Positions 1 to 7,539 of a stretch of DNA of 17,475 nucleotides are shown here, piece after piece (positions within the stretch are counted from its first letter, which is position 1; every line of letters starts with the position of its first letter). Under the pieces are notes generated by a model. That model made no database searches, was not told the DNA's origin, and saw only the letters and a program-made list of their open reading frames with translations. The translations under genes were made by a program, and so were the position numbers. Origin of the DNA: JABMPU01 sp964457455 (lineage in GTDB: Bacteria > Cloacimonadota > Cloacimonadia > Cloacimonadales > TCS61); the NCBI GenBank assembly GCA_964457455.1, contig CAYWJN010000057.1:1-17475 (forward strand), given 5' to 3'.

Positions 1-1
1 T

Positions 2-100
2 ACTGTTAAATATTTTCAATCGAATGAGGTGGATACTTTTAGAGTTTACTGTCCACCTTATTGTCTGAAAAATCATACTTTACGGATAGATTCTAAATAG
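2..100 (+). CDS. possible C-terminal tail of an upstream gene (partial)
   Basis: One + frame is open from the window edge to a TAG at 98-100, giving about 32 residues. The stretch has a mixed polar composition and a Cys-Pro-Pro-Tyr-Cys motif near its middle. The stop lies 17 nt before the next start codon, which fits an operon-like arrangement. The family cannot be recognised from so short a piece. A 32-codon open stretch in AT-rich DNA can arise by chance, and an inverted repeat (23-62) lies inside it, so it may be non-coding. Confidence 0.3.
   Translation, partial: TVKYFQSNEVDTFRVYCPPYCLKNHTLRIDSK
23..62. repeat. imperfect inverted repeat, 11-nt arms
   Basis: AATGAGGTGGA (23-33) and TCCACCTTATT (52-62) are reverse complements with one mismatch and an 18-nt loop. 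There is no following T-run, so it does not look like an intrinsic terminator. The 12-mer ATGAGGTGGATA (24-35) recurs exactly at 13544-13555, at the right end of the compound repeat there, so this may be a decayed relative of that repeat. Confidence 0.4.
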
Positions 101-106
101 TATAAA
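79..106 (+). promoter_or_regulatory. weak candidate sigma70-type promoter before the metallopeptidase gene
   Basis: TTTACG (79-84, 4/6 to the -35 consensus) and TATAAA (101-106, 5/6 to the -10) are 16 nt apart. Transcription would begin around 113, only about 5 nt before the ATG at 118, so the mRNA would be nearly leaderless. That matches the absence of any Shine-Dalgarno site before this gene, but AT-rich DNA produces such matches often. Confidence 0.2.
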
Positions 107-117
107 GTAAAATATAT

Positions 118-3072
118 ATGAAAAAACACCAGATAATATTTATCATTCTTAATTTATTATCTTCTTTAATATTCGCTCAAAATCTTAACAACCTGAAAAC
201 CAATGATTTAAACATGCTTTATTACAGCAATGCCCATTCCTATATTGTTCCGCATCTTGCCAGATGTTACACAAACACCTGGGATTATTACAAGAATTTC
301 TGGGATTATATTCCCTCAGAAAATATCATTGTTTTTATCGAAGATTTCGCGGACTGGTCAAATGGGGGAGCTTCCGCTGTTCCGCTCAATCTGGTTTACA
401 TCAGTATGTCACCTTATATGTATGTATTTGAAGTTGCTCCATCCAATGAGCGAATGAGCCTGTTGATGCATCATGAACTCACTCACATTGTTGCCATGGA
501 TAAAGCTGCTAAAAAGGACAGATTTTACCGGAAATTATTTGGTGGAAAAATTCAGCAGAAAGCAGATGATCCCATTTCTATGTGGTTCGCTTACCTGGCA
601 ACTCCACGTAAATTTGCTCCTCGCTGGTATCACGAAGGGATTGCAGTTTTCATGGAAACCTGGATGTCAGGTGGAATTGGTAGAGCTTTGGGTTCTTATG
701 ATGAGATGGTTTTCCGCTCTATGGTTCATGATTCCACACATATTTATCATATGGTTGGATTGGAAGCAGAAGGAACATCCATCGATTTTCAGGTTGGAGC
801 AAATTCCTATCTTTACGGAACGAGATTTTTTAACTATCTTGCCAGTAAATACGGTCCTGAAAAACTGATCGAATGGGTTTCCAGAACTGAAGACAGCAGA
901 CGCTATTTCTCGCACCAGTTTAAGCAGGTTTATCATACTCCTCTTACAGACGAATGGACAAAATGGATAGCTTTTGAGAAAGAATTCCAACACGAAAATT
1001 TGAAAAAGATAAGACAAAATCCGGTAACCAGAATCAAACCGATTACAGATAAAACTCTTGGTTCTGTATCTCAAAGTTTTTATGATGAAAAGCGAGACAA
1101 ACTCTATACAGGTTTGAAATACCCGGGTCAGGTTGCTCATCTCGCTACCATAGATATTAAGACCGGTAAGATTGAAAAGATCTGTGATGTGAAAGGTGCT
1201 TCCACTTATTATACCTGCTCTCTTGTTTATGATGAAGAAAATGAAAAACTGTTTTTCACAACCGATAATTTTTATTATCGCGACCTAAATGTTGTAGATA
1301 TCAAAACTAAAAAAGTTGAGCGTTTAATAACCGACATCCGAACTGGTGATCTGGCTTTTAATAAACAGGATAAATCCATCTGGGGAATTCGACACTTCAA
1401 TGGTATTTCCACAATTATTCGACTCGAATCTCCGTACAAAGAGTGGAAGGCAATTCATGCTTTTCCGTATGGAACAGATATGTATGACCTGGATATTTCT
1501 CCTGATGGAAAAATCCTAACCGGAGCAATTACACATATTAGCGGACACCAGGAGCTTGCCAGATTTGATATTGAAAAACTCCAAAATGGAGATGCATCCT
1601 ATACACAGATTTTCGATTTTGATTACAGCTCACCAGCGAATTTCGTTTTTTCATCAGATGGAAGATATCTATTCGGTACTTCCTATTATTCCGGAGTTTC
1701 CAATGTTTTCCGCTATGATTTTGAAATAGATGATATGAGCATTCTCAGTAATTGTGAAACCGGTTTTTTCCGACCTGTACCGGTAAATAATGATTCCCTC
1801 ATAGTATTCAATTATGTGGGAGGAAAAGGTTGGATTCCGGGTTGGATAGAAAATAAACCGATGGATAAAGTAGGAGCCATCAAATATCTGGGTCAGGAAG
1901 TTGTGGAAAAATTCCCGATTGTCTCAGAATGGACAGACGGTTCTCCTGCCAAAATCCAATTGGATTCATTAATTGTTTATGAAGGTCCTTATAAAAATTG
2001 GAAAAATATGCATTTGTACTCAGCCTATCCGATTGTGGAAGGTTACAAAGATGAAATCTCACTCGGATATCGATTTGAATGGGGAAATGATATTGGTTCA
2101 AAACAGTTTCAATTAATTACTTCCTATTCTCCTTTTGCCGAATCCCTCCCAGAAAAAGAAAAATTGCATCTAAAATTCAAATATCTGACTTCAAGTTGGG
2201 AAGTGAATGCATCTTATAATCATGCCAGTTTTTATGACCTTTTTGGTCCTTTCAAAGTAAGTAGAAAAGGTTATGCTCTGGGTTATAAATATAAAAAGAA
2301 TTTAATTTATGATAAACCCCGAATTCTGAGTTATTCTGTAGCTCTGAAAGCATTCAGGGAAATGGATGTTCTGCCGGAATATCAAAATGTTAAAGCAGAT
2401 TATACCAGCATGTTTTATGCTTCAACTGCCTTTTCGTATGATTATATAAAAAAATCGCTCGGTGCTGTCGATGAAGAAAAAGGAGTAAAACTTGGTTTGA
2501 TTCCCAATGGAATTTATATTAATTCCATACTATATCCCAGTCTTATCGCAGTTGTAGATTATGGCATTGCACTTCCGATTCATCACTCTTCAATCTGGCT
2601 CAGAAACTCATTTGGAGTTTCGGCAGGTGATAGAGAGGATTCATTTTCAAATTTCTATTTCGGAGGATTTGGTAATAATTACATTGATTACAACAATAAA
2701 GATGAAGGTAAAGACGAAAAAAGGTATCGCGCTCATCACAGTTTTCCGGGTCTTGAAATAAACCAGATTGGCGGCACAAAATTTGTGAAATCTATCTTGG
2801 AATGGAATCTTCCTCCCATCCGCTTCCGTAAAATCGGCATGACAGCCTGTTATTTAAGATGGGCACGCACTGCTGTTTTTACATCGGGAATAATTACAAA
2901 TCCGGACTCAGAAGATTTTCAGGAAAAGTATTTTGATGTTGGTGTTCAAATCGATTTTCAGTTCGTGCTTTTATCGATCTTCAAATCTAAATTTTCAATT
3001 GGTTACGCTATCGCATCAGATTTGGATTGGAATACTTCCGAAGAATTTATGATAAGCCTGCAACTGCTGTGA
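118..3072 (+). CDS. exported HExxH metallopeptidase with beta-propeller and probable outer-membrane barrel
   Basis: The 984-residue protein begins with a Sec signal peptide (Lys-rich start, hydrophobic core about 5-19, Ala-Gln near the cleavage site), which supports the ATG at 118 although no ribosome-binding site is visible. Residues about 30-300 form a zinc peptidase of the MA/gluzincin type: HELTH at 119-123 supplies two His ligands and the catalytic Glu, and the WYHEG motif at 170-174 supplies the third ligand, Glu173. Residues about 305-600 contain repeated strand-rich segments with SPDGK- and SSDGR-type motifs, typical of TolB/PD40-like propellers. Residues about 640-984 show alternating aromatic/hydrophobic strands ending in a hydrophobic terminus, consistent with an outer-membrane beta-barrel. 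The likely location is the outer membrane, with the protease on the periplasmic or surface side. The substrate is unknown. The stop codon overlaps the start of the following prsW-like gene by 4 nt. Confidence 0.85.
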   Translation: MKKHQIIFIILNLLSSLIFAQNLNNLKTNDLNMLYYSNAHSYIVPHLARCYTNTWDYYKNFWDYIPSENIIVFIEDFADWSNGGASAVPLNLVYISMSPYMYVFEVAPSNERMSLLMHHELTHIVAMDKAAKKDRFYRKLFGGKIQQKADDPISMWFAYLATPRKFAPRWYHEGIAVFMETWMSGGIGRALGSYDEMVFRSMVHDSTHIYHMVGLEAEGTSIDFQVGANSYLYGTRFFNYLASKYGPEKLIEWVSRTEDSRRYFSHQFKQVYHTPLTDEWTKWIAFEKEFQHENLKKIRQNPVTRIKPITDKTLGSVSQSFYDEKRDKLYTGLKYPGQVAHLATIDIKTGKIEKICDVKGASTYYTCSLVYDEENEKLFFTTDNFYYRDLNVVDIKTKKVERLITDIRTGDLAFNKQDKSIWGIRHFNGISTIIRLESPYKEWKAIHAFPYGTDMYDLDISPDGKILTGAITHISGHQELARFDIEKLQNGDASYTQIFDFDYSSPANFVFSSDGRYLFGTSYYSGVSNVFRYDFEIDDMSILSNCETGFFRPVPVNNDSLIVFNYVGGKGWIPGWIENKPMDKVGAIKYLGQEVVEKFPIVSEWTDGSPAKIQLDSLIVYEGPYKNWKNMHLYSAYPIVEGYKDEISLGYRFEWGNDIGSKQFQLITSYSPFAESLPEKEKLHLKFKYLTSSWEVNASYNHASFYDLFGPFKVSRKGYALGYKYKKNLIYDKPRILSYSVALKAFREMDVLPEYQNVKADYTSMFYASTAFSYDYIKKSLGAVDEEKGVKLGLIPNGIYINSILYPSLIAVVDYGIALPIHHSSIWLRNSFGVSAGDREDSFSNFYFGGFGNNYIDYNNKDEGKDEKRYRAHHSFPGLEINQIGGTKFVKSILEWNLPPIRFRKIGMTACYLRWARTAVFTSGIITNPDSEDFQEKYFDVGVQIDFQFVLLSIFKSKFSIGYAIASDLDWNTSEEFMISLQLL

Positions 3073-4088
3073 TAACAATAGTTAAAATTTGTATCAGTCT
3101 TTTTCCGGTTTTACTTTTTCTGTTTGTTTTGATAATCTTAGACAGCTACAAACTTCTCAAACTAAAATCTATCTTGAAAACCCTACTTATTGGATGTTGT
3201 GTTGCAATTTTATGTTATGTAATAAACAGACTTTTATTTCATTTATCTGAACATCCAGCCAATATTACATATTATTTTGCTCCTTTAATCGAAGAATTTT
3301 TAAAAGCACTCTTTCCAATTTATCTGATAAAAACAAAAAAAATCGGTTTTCTTGTGGATGCTGCGATTTATGGTTTTGCGATTGGTGCCGGCTTTGCCTT
3401 TGTGGAAAACATCTATTATCTTCATTACCTTCTGGATAATAATTTATTCATCTGGATCATTCGGGGATTTGGAACTGCTTTTATGCATGGAGGAACTACT
3501 GCCATTTTTACGATGATGACAGTGTATCTCATCGAACGGAATAACAGCGAAAAATTCGTGCTTTTCTTGCCGGGTTATTTGATTGCTTTTATTTTACATT
3601 CCTTTTTTAATTATTTTTATTTTTCCCCTCTGTTAACAACTGTAACTCAATTGCTGCTACTTCCCATTCTCATGATGGTGATATTTTCAAGAAGTGAAAA
3701 GGGATTACAAAACTGGATGGAAACAGGTTTCATTACAGATGTAATGCTTCTTGAATTTATAAAAAAAGGAAAATTCAAAGAAACAAAAGCCGGAAAATAT
3801 CTGGATCGTTTTACAAAAAGATTTCCCGGTGAAGTAGTGATGGACATGCTTTGTTATCTCAGGATCTATTTGGAACTTTCTATTCGTTCAAAAGGGTTTC
3901 TTCTGATGAAAGAAGCTGGAATGGAAATAAAAATTGATGTTGAACTAAAAGATAAAGTAAATGAATTATCCTATCTGGAAAAGAGTATCGGTAAGGCTGG
4001 AAAAAGTATATTAGCTCCCTTGCTTCACTTATCCAAAAAAGATTTATGGCAAATATCATTTTTGAAAGAATCGGTGAATCAGAAATAA
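3069..4088 (+). CDS. prsW: PrsW-family intramembrane metalloprotease
   Basis: This is a multi-spanning inner-membrane protein of the PrsW/CAAX-protease-like superfamily. I chose the GTG at 3069, which overlaps the upstream TGA (GTGA) and puts a hydrophobic helix at the N-terminus, giving 339 residues. A TTG at 3027 would add 14 residues. All four family motifs are visible: EEFLK at 75-79, FVEN at 111-114 followed by Tyr-Tyr, His140 followed by Gly-Gly-Thr-Thr, and His177 in HSFFN (177-181). After the last membrane helix (about residue 206) there is an unusually long soluble tail of about 133 residues, charged and helical, which I do not recognise. In Bacillus, PrsW performs site-1 cleavage of the anti-sigma factor RsiW; no sigma/anti-sigma pair is visible here, so the substrate is unknown. 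Overlap with the metallopeptidase gene implies translational coupling. Confidence 0.85.
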   Translation: MITIVKICISLFPVLLFLFVLIILDSYKLLKLKSILKTLLIGCCVAILCYVINRLLFHLSEHPANITYYFAPLIEEFLKALFPIYLIKTKKIGFLVDAAIYGFAIGAGFAFVENIYYLHYLLDNNLFIWIIRGFGTAFMHGGTTAIFTMMTVYLIERNNSEKFVLFLPGYLIAFILHSFFNYFYFSPLLTTVTQLLLLPILMMVIFSRSEKGLQNWMETGFITDVMLLEFIKKGKFKETKAGKYLDRFTKRFPGEVVMDMLCYLRIYLELSIRSKGFLLMKEAGMEIKIDVELKDKVNELSYLEKSIGKAGKSILAPLLHLSKKDLWQISFLKESVNQK

Positions 4089-4124
4089 CAAATTTCTAAT
4101 TTCTAATGAAATTTAAAAAGCCAG

Positions 4125-4155
4125 AAAAGTTGAAGAACTCCAAAAGTGAAGAACT
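4125..4155. repeat. short near-perfect tandem direct repeat
   Basis: AAAAGTTGAAGAACT (4125-4139) is followed by AAAAGTGAAGAACT (4142-4155), a 17-nt period with a single-base deletion. It lies in the leader between prsW and the porU-like gene, just upstream of the candidate -35. It could be a pair of regulator half-sites on one helical face or a simple duplication. Confidence 0.4.
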
Positions 4156-4165
4156 ATATTTGATA

Positions 4166-4193
4166 TTGACATTGAACACTATTTACAGATATT
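4166..4193 (+). promoter_or_regulatory. candidate promoter for the porU-like gene
   Basis: A perfect -35 hexamer TTGACA (4166-4171) is followed after 16 nt by GATATT (4188-4193, 4/6 to the -10 consensus). Transcription would start near 4200, leaving a leader of about 50 nt that contains the hairpin at 4211-4236. It is the best match in this 163-nt gap, but the -10 is weak. Confidence 0.35.
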
Positions 4194-4210
4194 GACCTCA
4201 ATTTTTTACT

Positions 4211-4236
4211 CTTTTCCAACTTTTCAGTTGGGAAAG
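4211..4236 (+). promoter_or_regulatory. hairpin in the leader of the porU-like gene
   Basis: CTTTTCCAACT (4211-4221) pairs with AGTTGGGAAAG (4226-4236): 11 bp including one G-T wobble, with a 4-nt TTTC loop. It ends six bases before the ribosome-binding site at 4243-4248. There is no T-run after it, so it is not an intrinsic terminator on this strand. It may affect mRNA stability or ribosome access. GAAAAGTTG at 4124-4132 is complementary to 4217-4225 and could form an alternative pairing if transcripts read through from upstream. Confidence 0.5.
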
Positions 4237-4242
4237 TAAAAT

Positions 4243-4248
4243 GGAGGG
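4243..4248 (+). promoter_or_regulatory. Shine-Dalgarno site deciding the GTG start of the porU-like gene
   Basis: GGAGGG lies 3 nt before the GTG at 4252. The spacing is a little short, but no in-frame ATG lies near, and the GTG start leads directly into a good signal peptide. Confidence 0.6.
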
Positions 4249-4251
4249 AAA

Positions 4252-7200
4252 GTGAGAAAGTTTTTTTTGATAACTTTGATGTTGTGTTTTGCTGTACTTT
4301 CTGCAAATCTGCAGATTTTAGAAAGCACTCCCACACGTTTACTAATTGAAATCGATTTGGATAATTATTCAATTCAGCAAGAGAAGGATTTCACAACGGT
4401 TATCTTTTCAGACTGGTTAGATTCCGGGATTGCGGGGGCACCGTCTCTTCCCATCAAAGTTTTGAACATTGCAATTCCACCGAATGGAAAAATTTCAGCA
4501 AAAATTATTTCTCAGAAAATTAAAAAAGAATCACTGGAAAAGCCGATAATACCGACATTAAAAATTATTGATGAAGGAGAAATGTGCGATTTCATCTATG
4601 AAAGGGATGAGGAACTTTATTCTAAAAGAGATGAACACTTTTTTGAGCTTCTGCCAGAAATGCGTTATCGTTATTATCAGATTGTTCCGATTAATATTTC
4701 TCCATTTTTATATAATGCAATGAAGAACGAACTGACTATTTCGGAAAAGATGGTTTTGGAAATTAAGATATCAGGTGATGTTTTTTTCAGAAATACAATT
4801 CCCGATAAATTTGAAAAAATTTATAAGAATTTTATCTTTAATTATGATACAGCAAAATTCTGGATGATCAAAGAAAAAAATGAAATCAGTCATTTTCGTT
4901 TTGATGAGTCTGATTTCTGGTTCAGATTTGAATCGAATCAAAAGGGACTTCATAAACTATCCTTTCAGCAGCTTTCCCAAATTCCGACTTTTTGTGAACC
5001 GGACTCGATCAGGATTTTTACAACAATTCGAGAAATCATCAATCAAGAAACTGGAAATTATCAATTACAGATTGTTGAGCTTCCAACCTTGATAGAAGCT
5101 GGTGATGATGGCAATTTTGATCCGGGAGATTATGTTTGCTTTTTAGATGAATTTAGAGAAGATAAAAGATTGAAATCTTATTCAAAGCAAAGAAAATACT
5201 GGCTGACTTTTGGTGGACAATACCATAAAAAACCGGCTCGATTAGAAGAAGGGATCAATAGGAATTCAGCATTTTCTGTTTCAAATTTCTCGCGTAAATT
5301 TCCCAAGGATTTAACCAATCGCGAAGATGAAATTGAATGTCTTATTATTTCACATCACGATTTTTTATCGCATTCGGATTCTCTGGCAAATATTCATTTT
5401 AGAAATTTTGGTGTCATAAGTGAGGTTGTGGATCAGCAGGATATTTTCGATCAATATGAAGAAGACCCGATTGGAATTAGAAACTTCATCTGGGATTGTT
5501 TTGAAGATACTCTTGGTTATGCTTTGCAGTATGTTATTTTGATGGGTTCCGGTACAAATGAGTGGGGAAATTCTACAGAAAAAAATAAAATTATGGTTGG
5601 TGATATTAATGGTCTTATCAGGGATGATAATTTTGTAATTTTCACTGACAATATATCTATGTATGATGATTACTACCCTGAACTCTCAATTGGCAGGTTA
5701 CCTGCTCAGAATACTTCTGATATGGATTTACTTGTTGAAAGAACTCGTAAATATATTGAAGACCCAACTCTGGGTTGGTGGAAAAATGAAGTATTGATCG
5801 TTGCAGATGATGAACATAAAAGAGGTGGTTTGGAAGGAATAGGCAACTCTGGAATGAATCACACCCTGAAAGCTCAGCAAACTGCTGATATGATTAAAGA
5901 TAGTGTTTATGTAGATAAAGTTCTGGGCATTGAATATGAATTTGATGAATATCAGAACAAACCGGATGCACGAAATGATATGATCGATAAAGTCAATGAT
6001 GGCAAACTGGTATGGTATTTCATCGGGCATGGCAATGAAGATGTTCTTGGAGACGAGGGATATTTTAAAGGTTCGCTTCATATAAGACTATTGGATAATG
6101 TAGAAACACTCCCATTATTTATTGCAGCTTCCTGCGAAGTCGGTCGTTTTGATGATGTAAATTATGATTGTATGGCAGAGAGATTGTTATTTGCTTCATA
6201 TGGAGGTTCTATCTCATCTATTGCAGCTATTCGTGGAAGTTCTCCAACTCCTAATGCTCTTTTGATGCAGAGATTTTTAAAAAGTATAATCTTAGATAGA
6301 GAGAACCAGGGAATGGCGTTTTTAGATGCAAAACTCAACTCAAGTAGTAGTCAAATTAGCAATAACAAGCGTTATCACATTTTGGGTGATCCGCTTCTTC
6401 CAATCGTTCCTCCGGAAAGGGTTGGTAATATTTATAATGTCCCGGATAGTGTGCAAGCCAGACAAACTGTAACTGTAGCCGGCAATATTGGAAATGTAAA
6501 TCAAAATGGAGTTGGAGAAATAAGAGTGTATGATTCCGAATACTGGCTGCATTATGAGAATTCCATTCCTCCAAATCCTCAAGTTTACTCAGTAGATTAT
6601 ACGAAAAATGGTAATGCTTTTTTCAAAGGAATGATCGGATTGAGCAATGGAAGTTATGAATCCACTTTTATTGTTCCCGATGATATTCGAGGTGGTGATG
6701 AAGGTCGCATCATTATGTATTTTCAAAATGAGCTGGAACAAGAGAGTTATTTAACATTCTATCATCCTCTGAAGCTGAGCAAAATTCCTGTTGATAGCGT
6801 AAGCACTGATGAACCTTCAGTTCAAATCTGGATAGATTCCAGGAAATTCGAAGCCGGAGATTTTGTTTCCACTGATCCGCTCTTTATAGCTGCAATCTCA
6901 GATAATAATGGTATAAATATCTCGGGAAGTCCCGGACGCAGAATGTTGCTTCTTTTGGACCACAGCGAAGATCCTGATGATTTAATTGATGTTACTTCTG
7001 GTTTTGTATATGATTTAAATTCTTATACTCAGGGAGAATTAACCTGGCAACTTTCAAGCATTTCTGAAGGCAAGCATGAGATTCAATTAGTTGTTTTTGA
7101 TAATTTCGGAGTTTCTACTATTGCAGAAACAGATTTTATTGCAACAATATCTGATAAAGTAGCGATAAAAGATATGTTGCCCTATCCCAATCCAATGCAA

Positions 7201-7455
7201 GATGATGGATATTTTACGTTTGTCATCACCGAACCAGCAGATATTACTATCACAATTTATACAATCACAGGTAGAAAAATCCGTACATTAAAGCAGCCTA
7301 ATTGTGAAGTGAATTTCAATAAAATATATTGGAACGGAAGAGATGAAGATGGCGACAAAATTGCTAATGGAACATATTTTTATAAGCTGAAAGCAAAACA
7401 TCTCCAGAATAAAAAAATCACTGAAAAAATAGGAAAAGTCATTATTTTAAAGTGA
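4252..7455 (+). CDS. porU: PorU-like C25 (gingipain-family) peptidase, putative type IX secretion sortase
   Basis: The 1067-residue secreted protein starts at a GTG and has an N-terminal signal peptide (about 1-18). After a strand-rich N-terminal region, the peptidase C25 domain spans roughly 380-720. The catalytic His is His593 in a FIGHGNED motif and the catalytic Cys is Cys628 in AASCEVGRFDD, a context typical of PorU rather than of free gingipains. The 35-residue separation resembles the His-Cys spacing of RgpB. Ig-like segments follow, then a FlgD-like/type A sorting domain (974-1067) that opens with a PYPNP motif and ends in a VIILK tail. In Bacteroidota, PorU removes C-terminal signals from type IX cargo and attaches the cargo to A-LPS at the cell surface; applying this role here is inference. 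The protease gene at 13739 encodes a plausible cargo. A run of eight T (4261-4268) in the signal-peptide codons is a possible slippage site. It could instead be a cargo gingipain itself. Confidence 0.75.
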   Translation: MRKFFLITLMLCFAVLSANLQILESTPTRLLIEIDLDNYSIQQEKDFTTVIFSDWLDSGIAGAPSLPIKVLNIAIPPNGKISAKIISQKIKKESLEKPIIPTLKIIDEGEMCDFIYERDEELYSKRDEHFFELLPEMRYRYYQIVPINISPFLYNAMKNELTISEKMVLEIKISGDVFFRNTIPDKFEKIYKNFIFNYDTAKFWMIKEKNEISHFRFDESDFWFRFESNQKGLHKLSFQQLSQIPTFCEPDSIRIFTTIREIINQETGNYQLQIVELPTLIEAGDDGNFDPGDYVCFLDEFREDKRLKSYSKQRKYWLTFGGQYHKKPARLEEGINRNSAFSVSNFSRKFPKDLTNREDEIECLIISHHDFLSHSDSLANIHFRNFGVISEVVDQQDIFDQYEEDPIGIRNFIWDCFEDTLGYALQYVILMGSGTNEWGNSTEKNKIMVGDINGLIRDDNFVIFTDNISMYDDYYPELSIGRLPAQNTSDMDLLVERTRKYIEDPTLGWWKNEVLIVADDEHKRGGLEGIGNSGMNHTLKAQQTADMIKDSVYVDKVLGIEYEFDEYQNKPDARNDMIDKVNDGKLVWYFIGHGNEDVLGDEGYFKGSLHIRLLDNVETLPLFIAASCEVGRFDDVNYDCMAERLLFASYGGSISSIAAIRGSSPTPNALLMQRFLKSIILDRENQGMAFLDAKLNSSSSQISNNKRYHILGDPLLPIVPPERVGNIYNVPDSVQARQTVTVAGNIGNVNQNGVGEIRVYDSEYWLHYENSIPPNPQVYSVDYTKNGNAFFKGMIGLSNGSYESTFIVPDDIRGGDEGRIIMYFQNELEQESYLTFYHPLKLSKIPVDSVSTDEPSVQIWIDSRKFEAGDFVSTDPLFIAAISDNNGINISGSPGRRMLLLLDHSEDPDDLIDVTSGFVYDLNSYTQGELTWQLSSISEGKHEIQLVVFDNFGVSTIAETDFIATISDKVAIKDMLPYPNPMQDDGYFTFVITEPADITITIYTITGRKIRTLKQPNCEVNFNKIYWNGRDEDGDKIANGTYFYKLKAKHLQNKKITEKIGKVIILK

Positions 7456-7486
7456 TGATTGACAAGAAATTATCCATCAAATTTTT

Positions 7487-7516
7487 TTGAGCGTCTTAAA
7501 GATAAGACTAGATAAT
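7487..7516 (+). promoter_or_regulatory. candidate promoter with operator-like palindrome for the EF-G-like operon
   Basis: TTGAGC (7487-7492, 4/6) and GATAAT (7511-7516, 5/6) are 18 nt apart. The spacer holds a perfect inverted repeat, GTCTTA (7493-7498) and TAAGAC (7503-7508) with a 4-nt centre, placed where a repressor or a spacer-twisting regulator would act. Transcription would start near 7523, giving a leader of about 17 nt with GGGGGA at 7531-7536 as ribosome-binding site. A perfect TATAAT also occurs at 7519-7524, but it would leave almost no leader and lacks a good -35. Confidence 0.45.
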
Positions 7517-7539
7517 GATATAATAAAATCGGGGGAAGA

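Noticed and set aside
667..1140. 157-codon minus-strand frame inside the metallopeptidase gene
   Set aside because: It lies opposite a well-supported domain-bearing gene, is rich in Cys/Phe/Ile as expected for an antisense frame, and has no recognisable motif.
3027..3068. Upstream TTG start for the prsW-like gene
   Set aside because: It would overlap the upstream gene by 46 nt without a ribosome-binding site; the GTG at 3069 gives a standard 4-nt overlap, though TTG cannot be excluded.
4211..4236. Hairpin considered as a terminator of the prsW transcript
   Set aside because: It is followed by TAAAATGG rather than a T-run, so it does not fit an intrinsic terminator on the + strand.
4241..4255. 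Four-codon ATG-to-TGA frame overlapping the GTG start of the porU-like gene
   Set aside because: The ATG is part of the ribosome-binding region itself and has no site of its own; a tiny frame here is expected by chance.
7519..7524. Perfect TATAAT as the -10 of the EF-G-like operon
   Set aside because: The 17-nt upstream position has only a 3/6 match (TTAAAG), and transcription would begin at the ribosome-binding site; the GATAAT at 7511 fits better.
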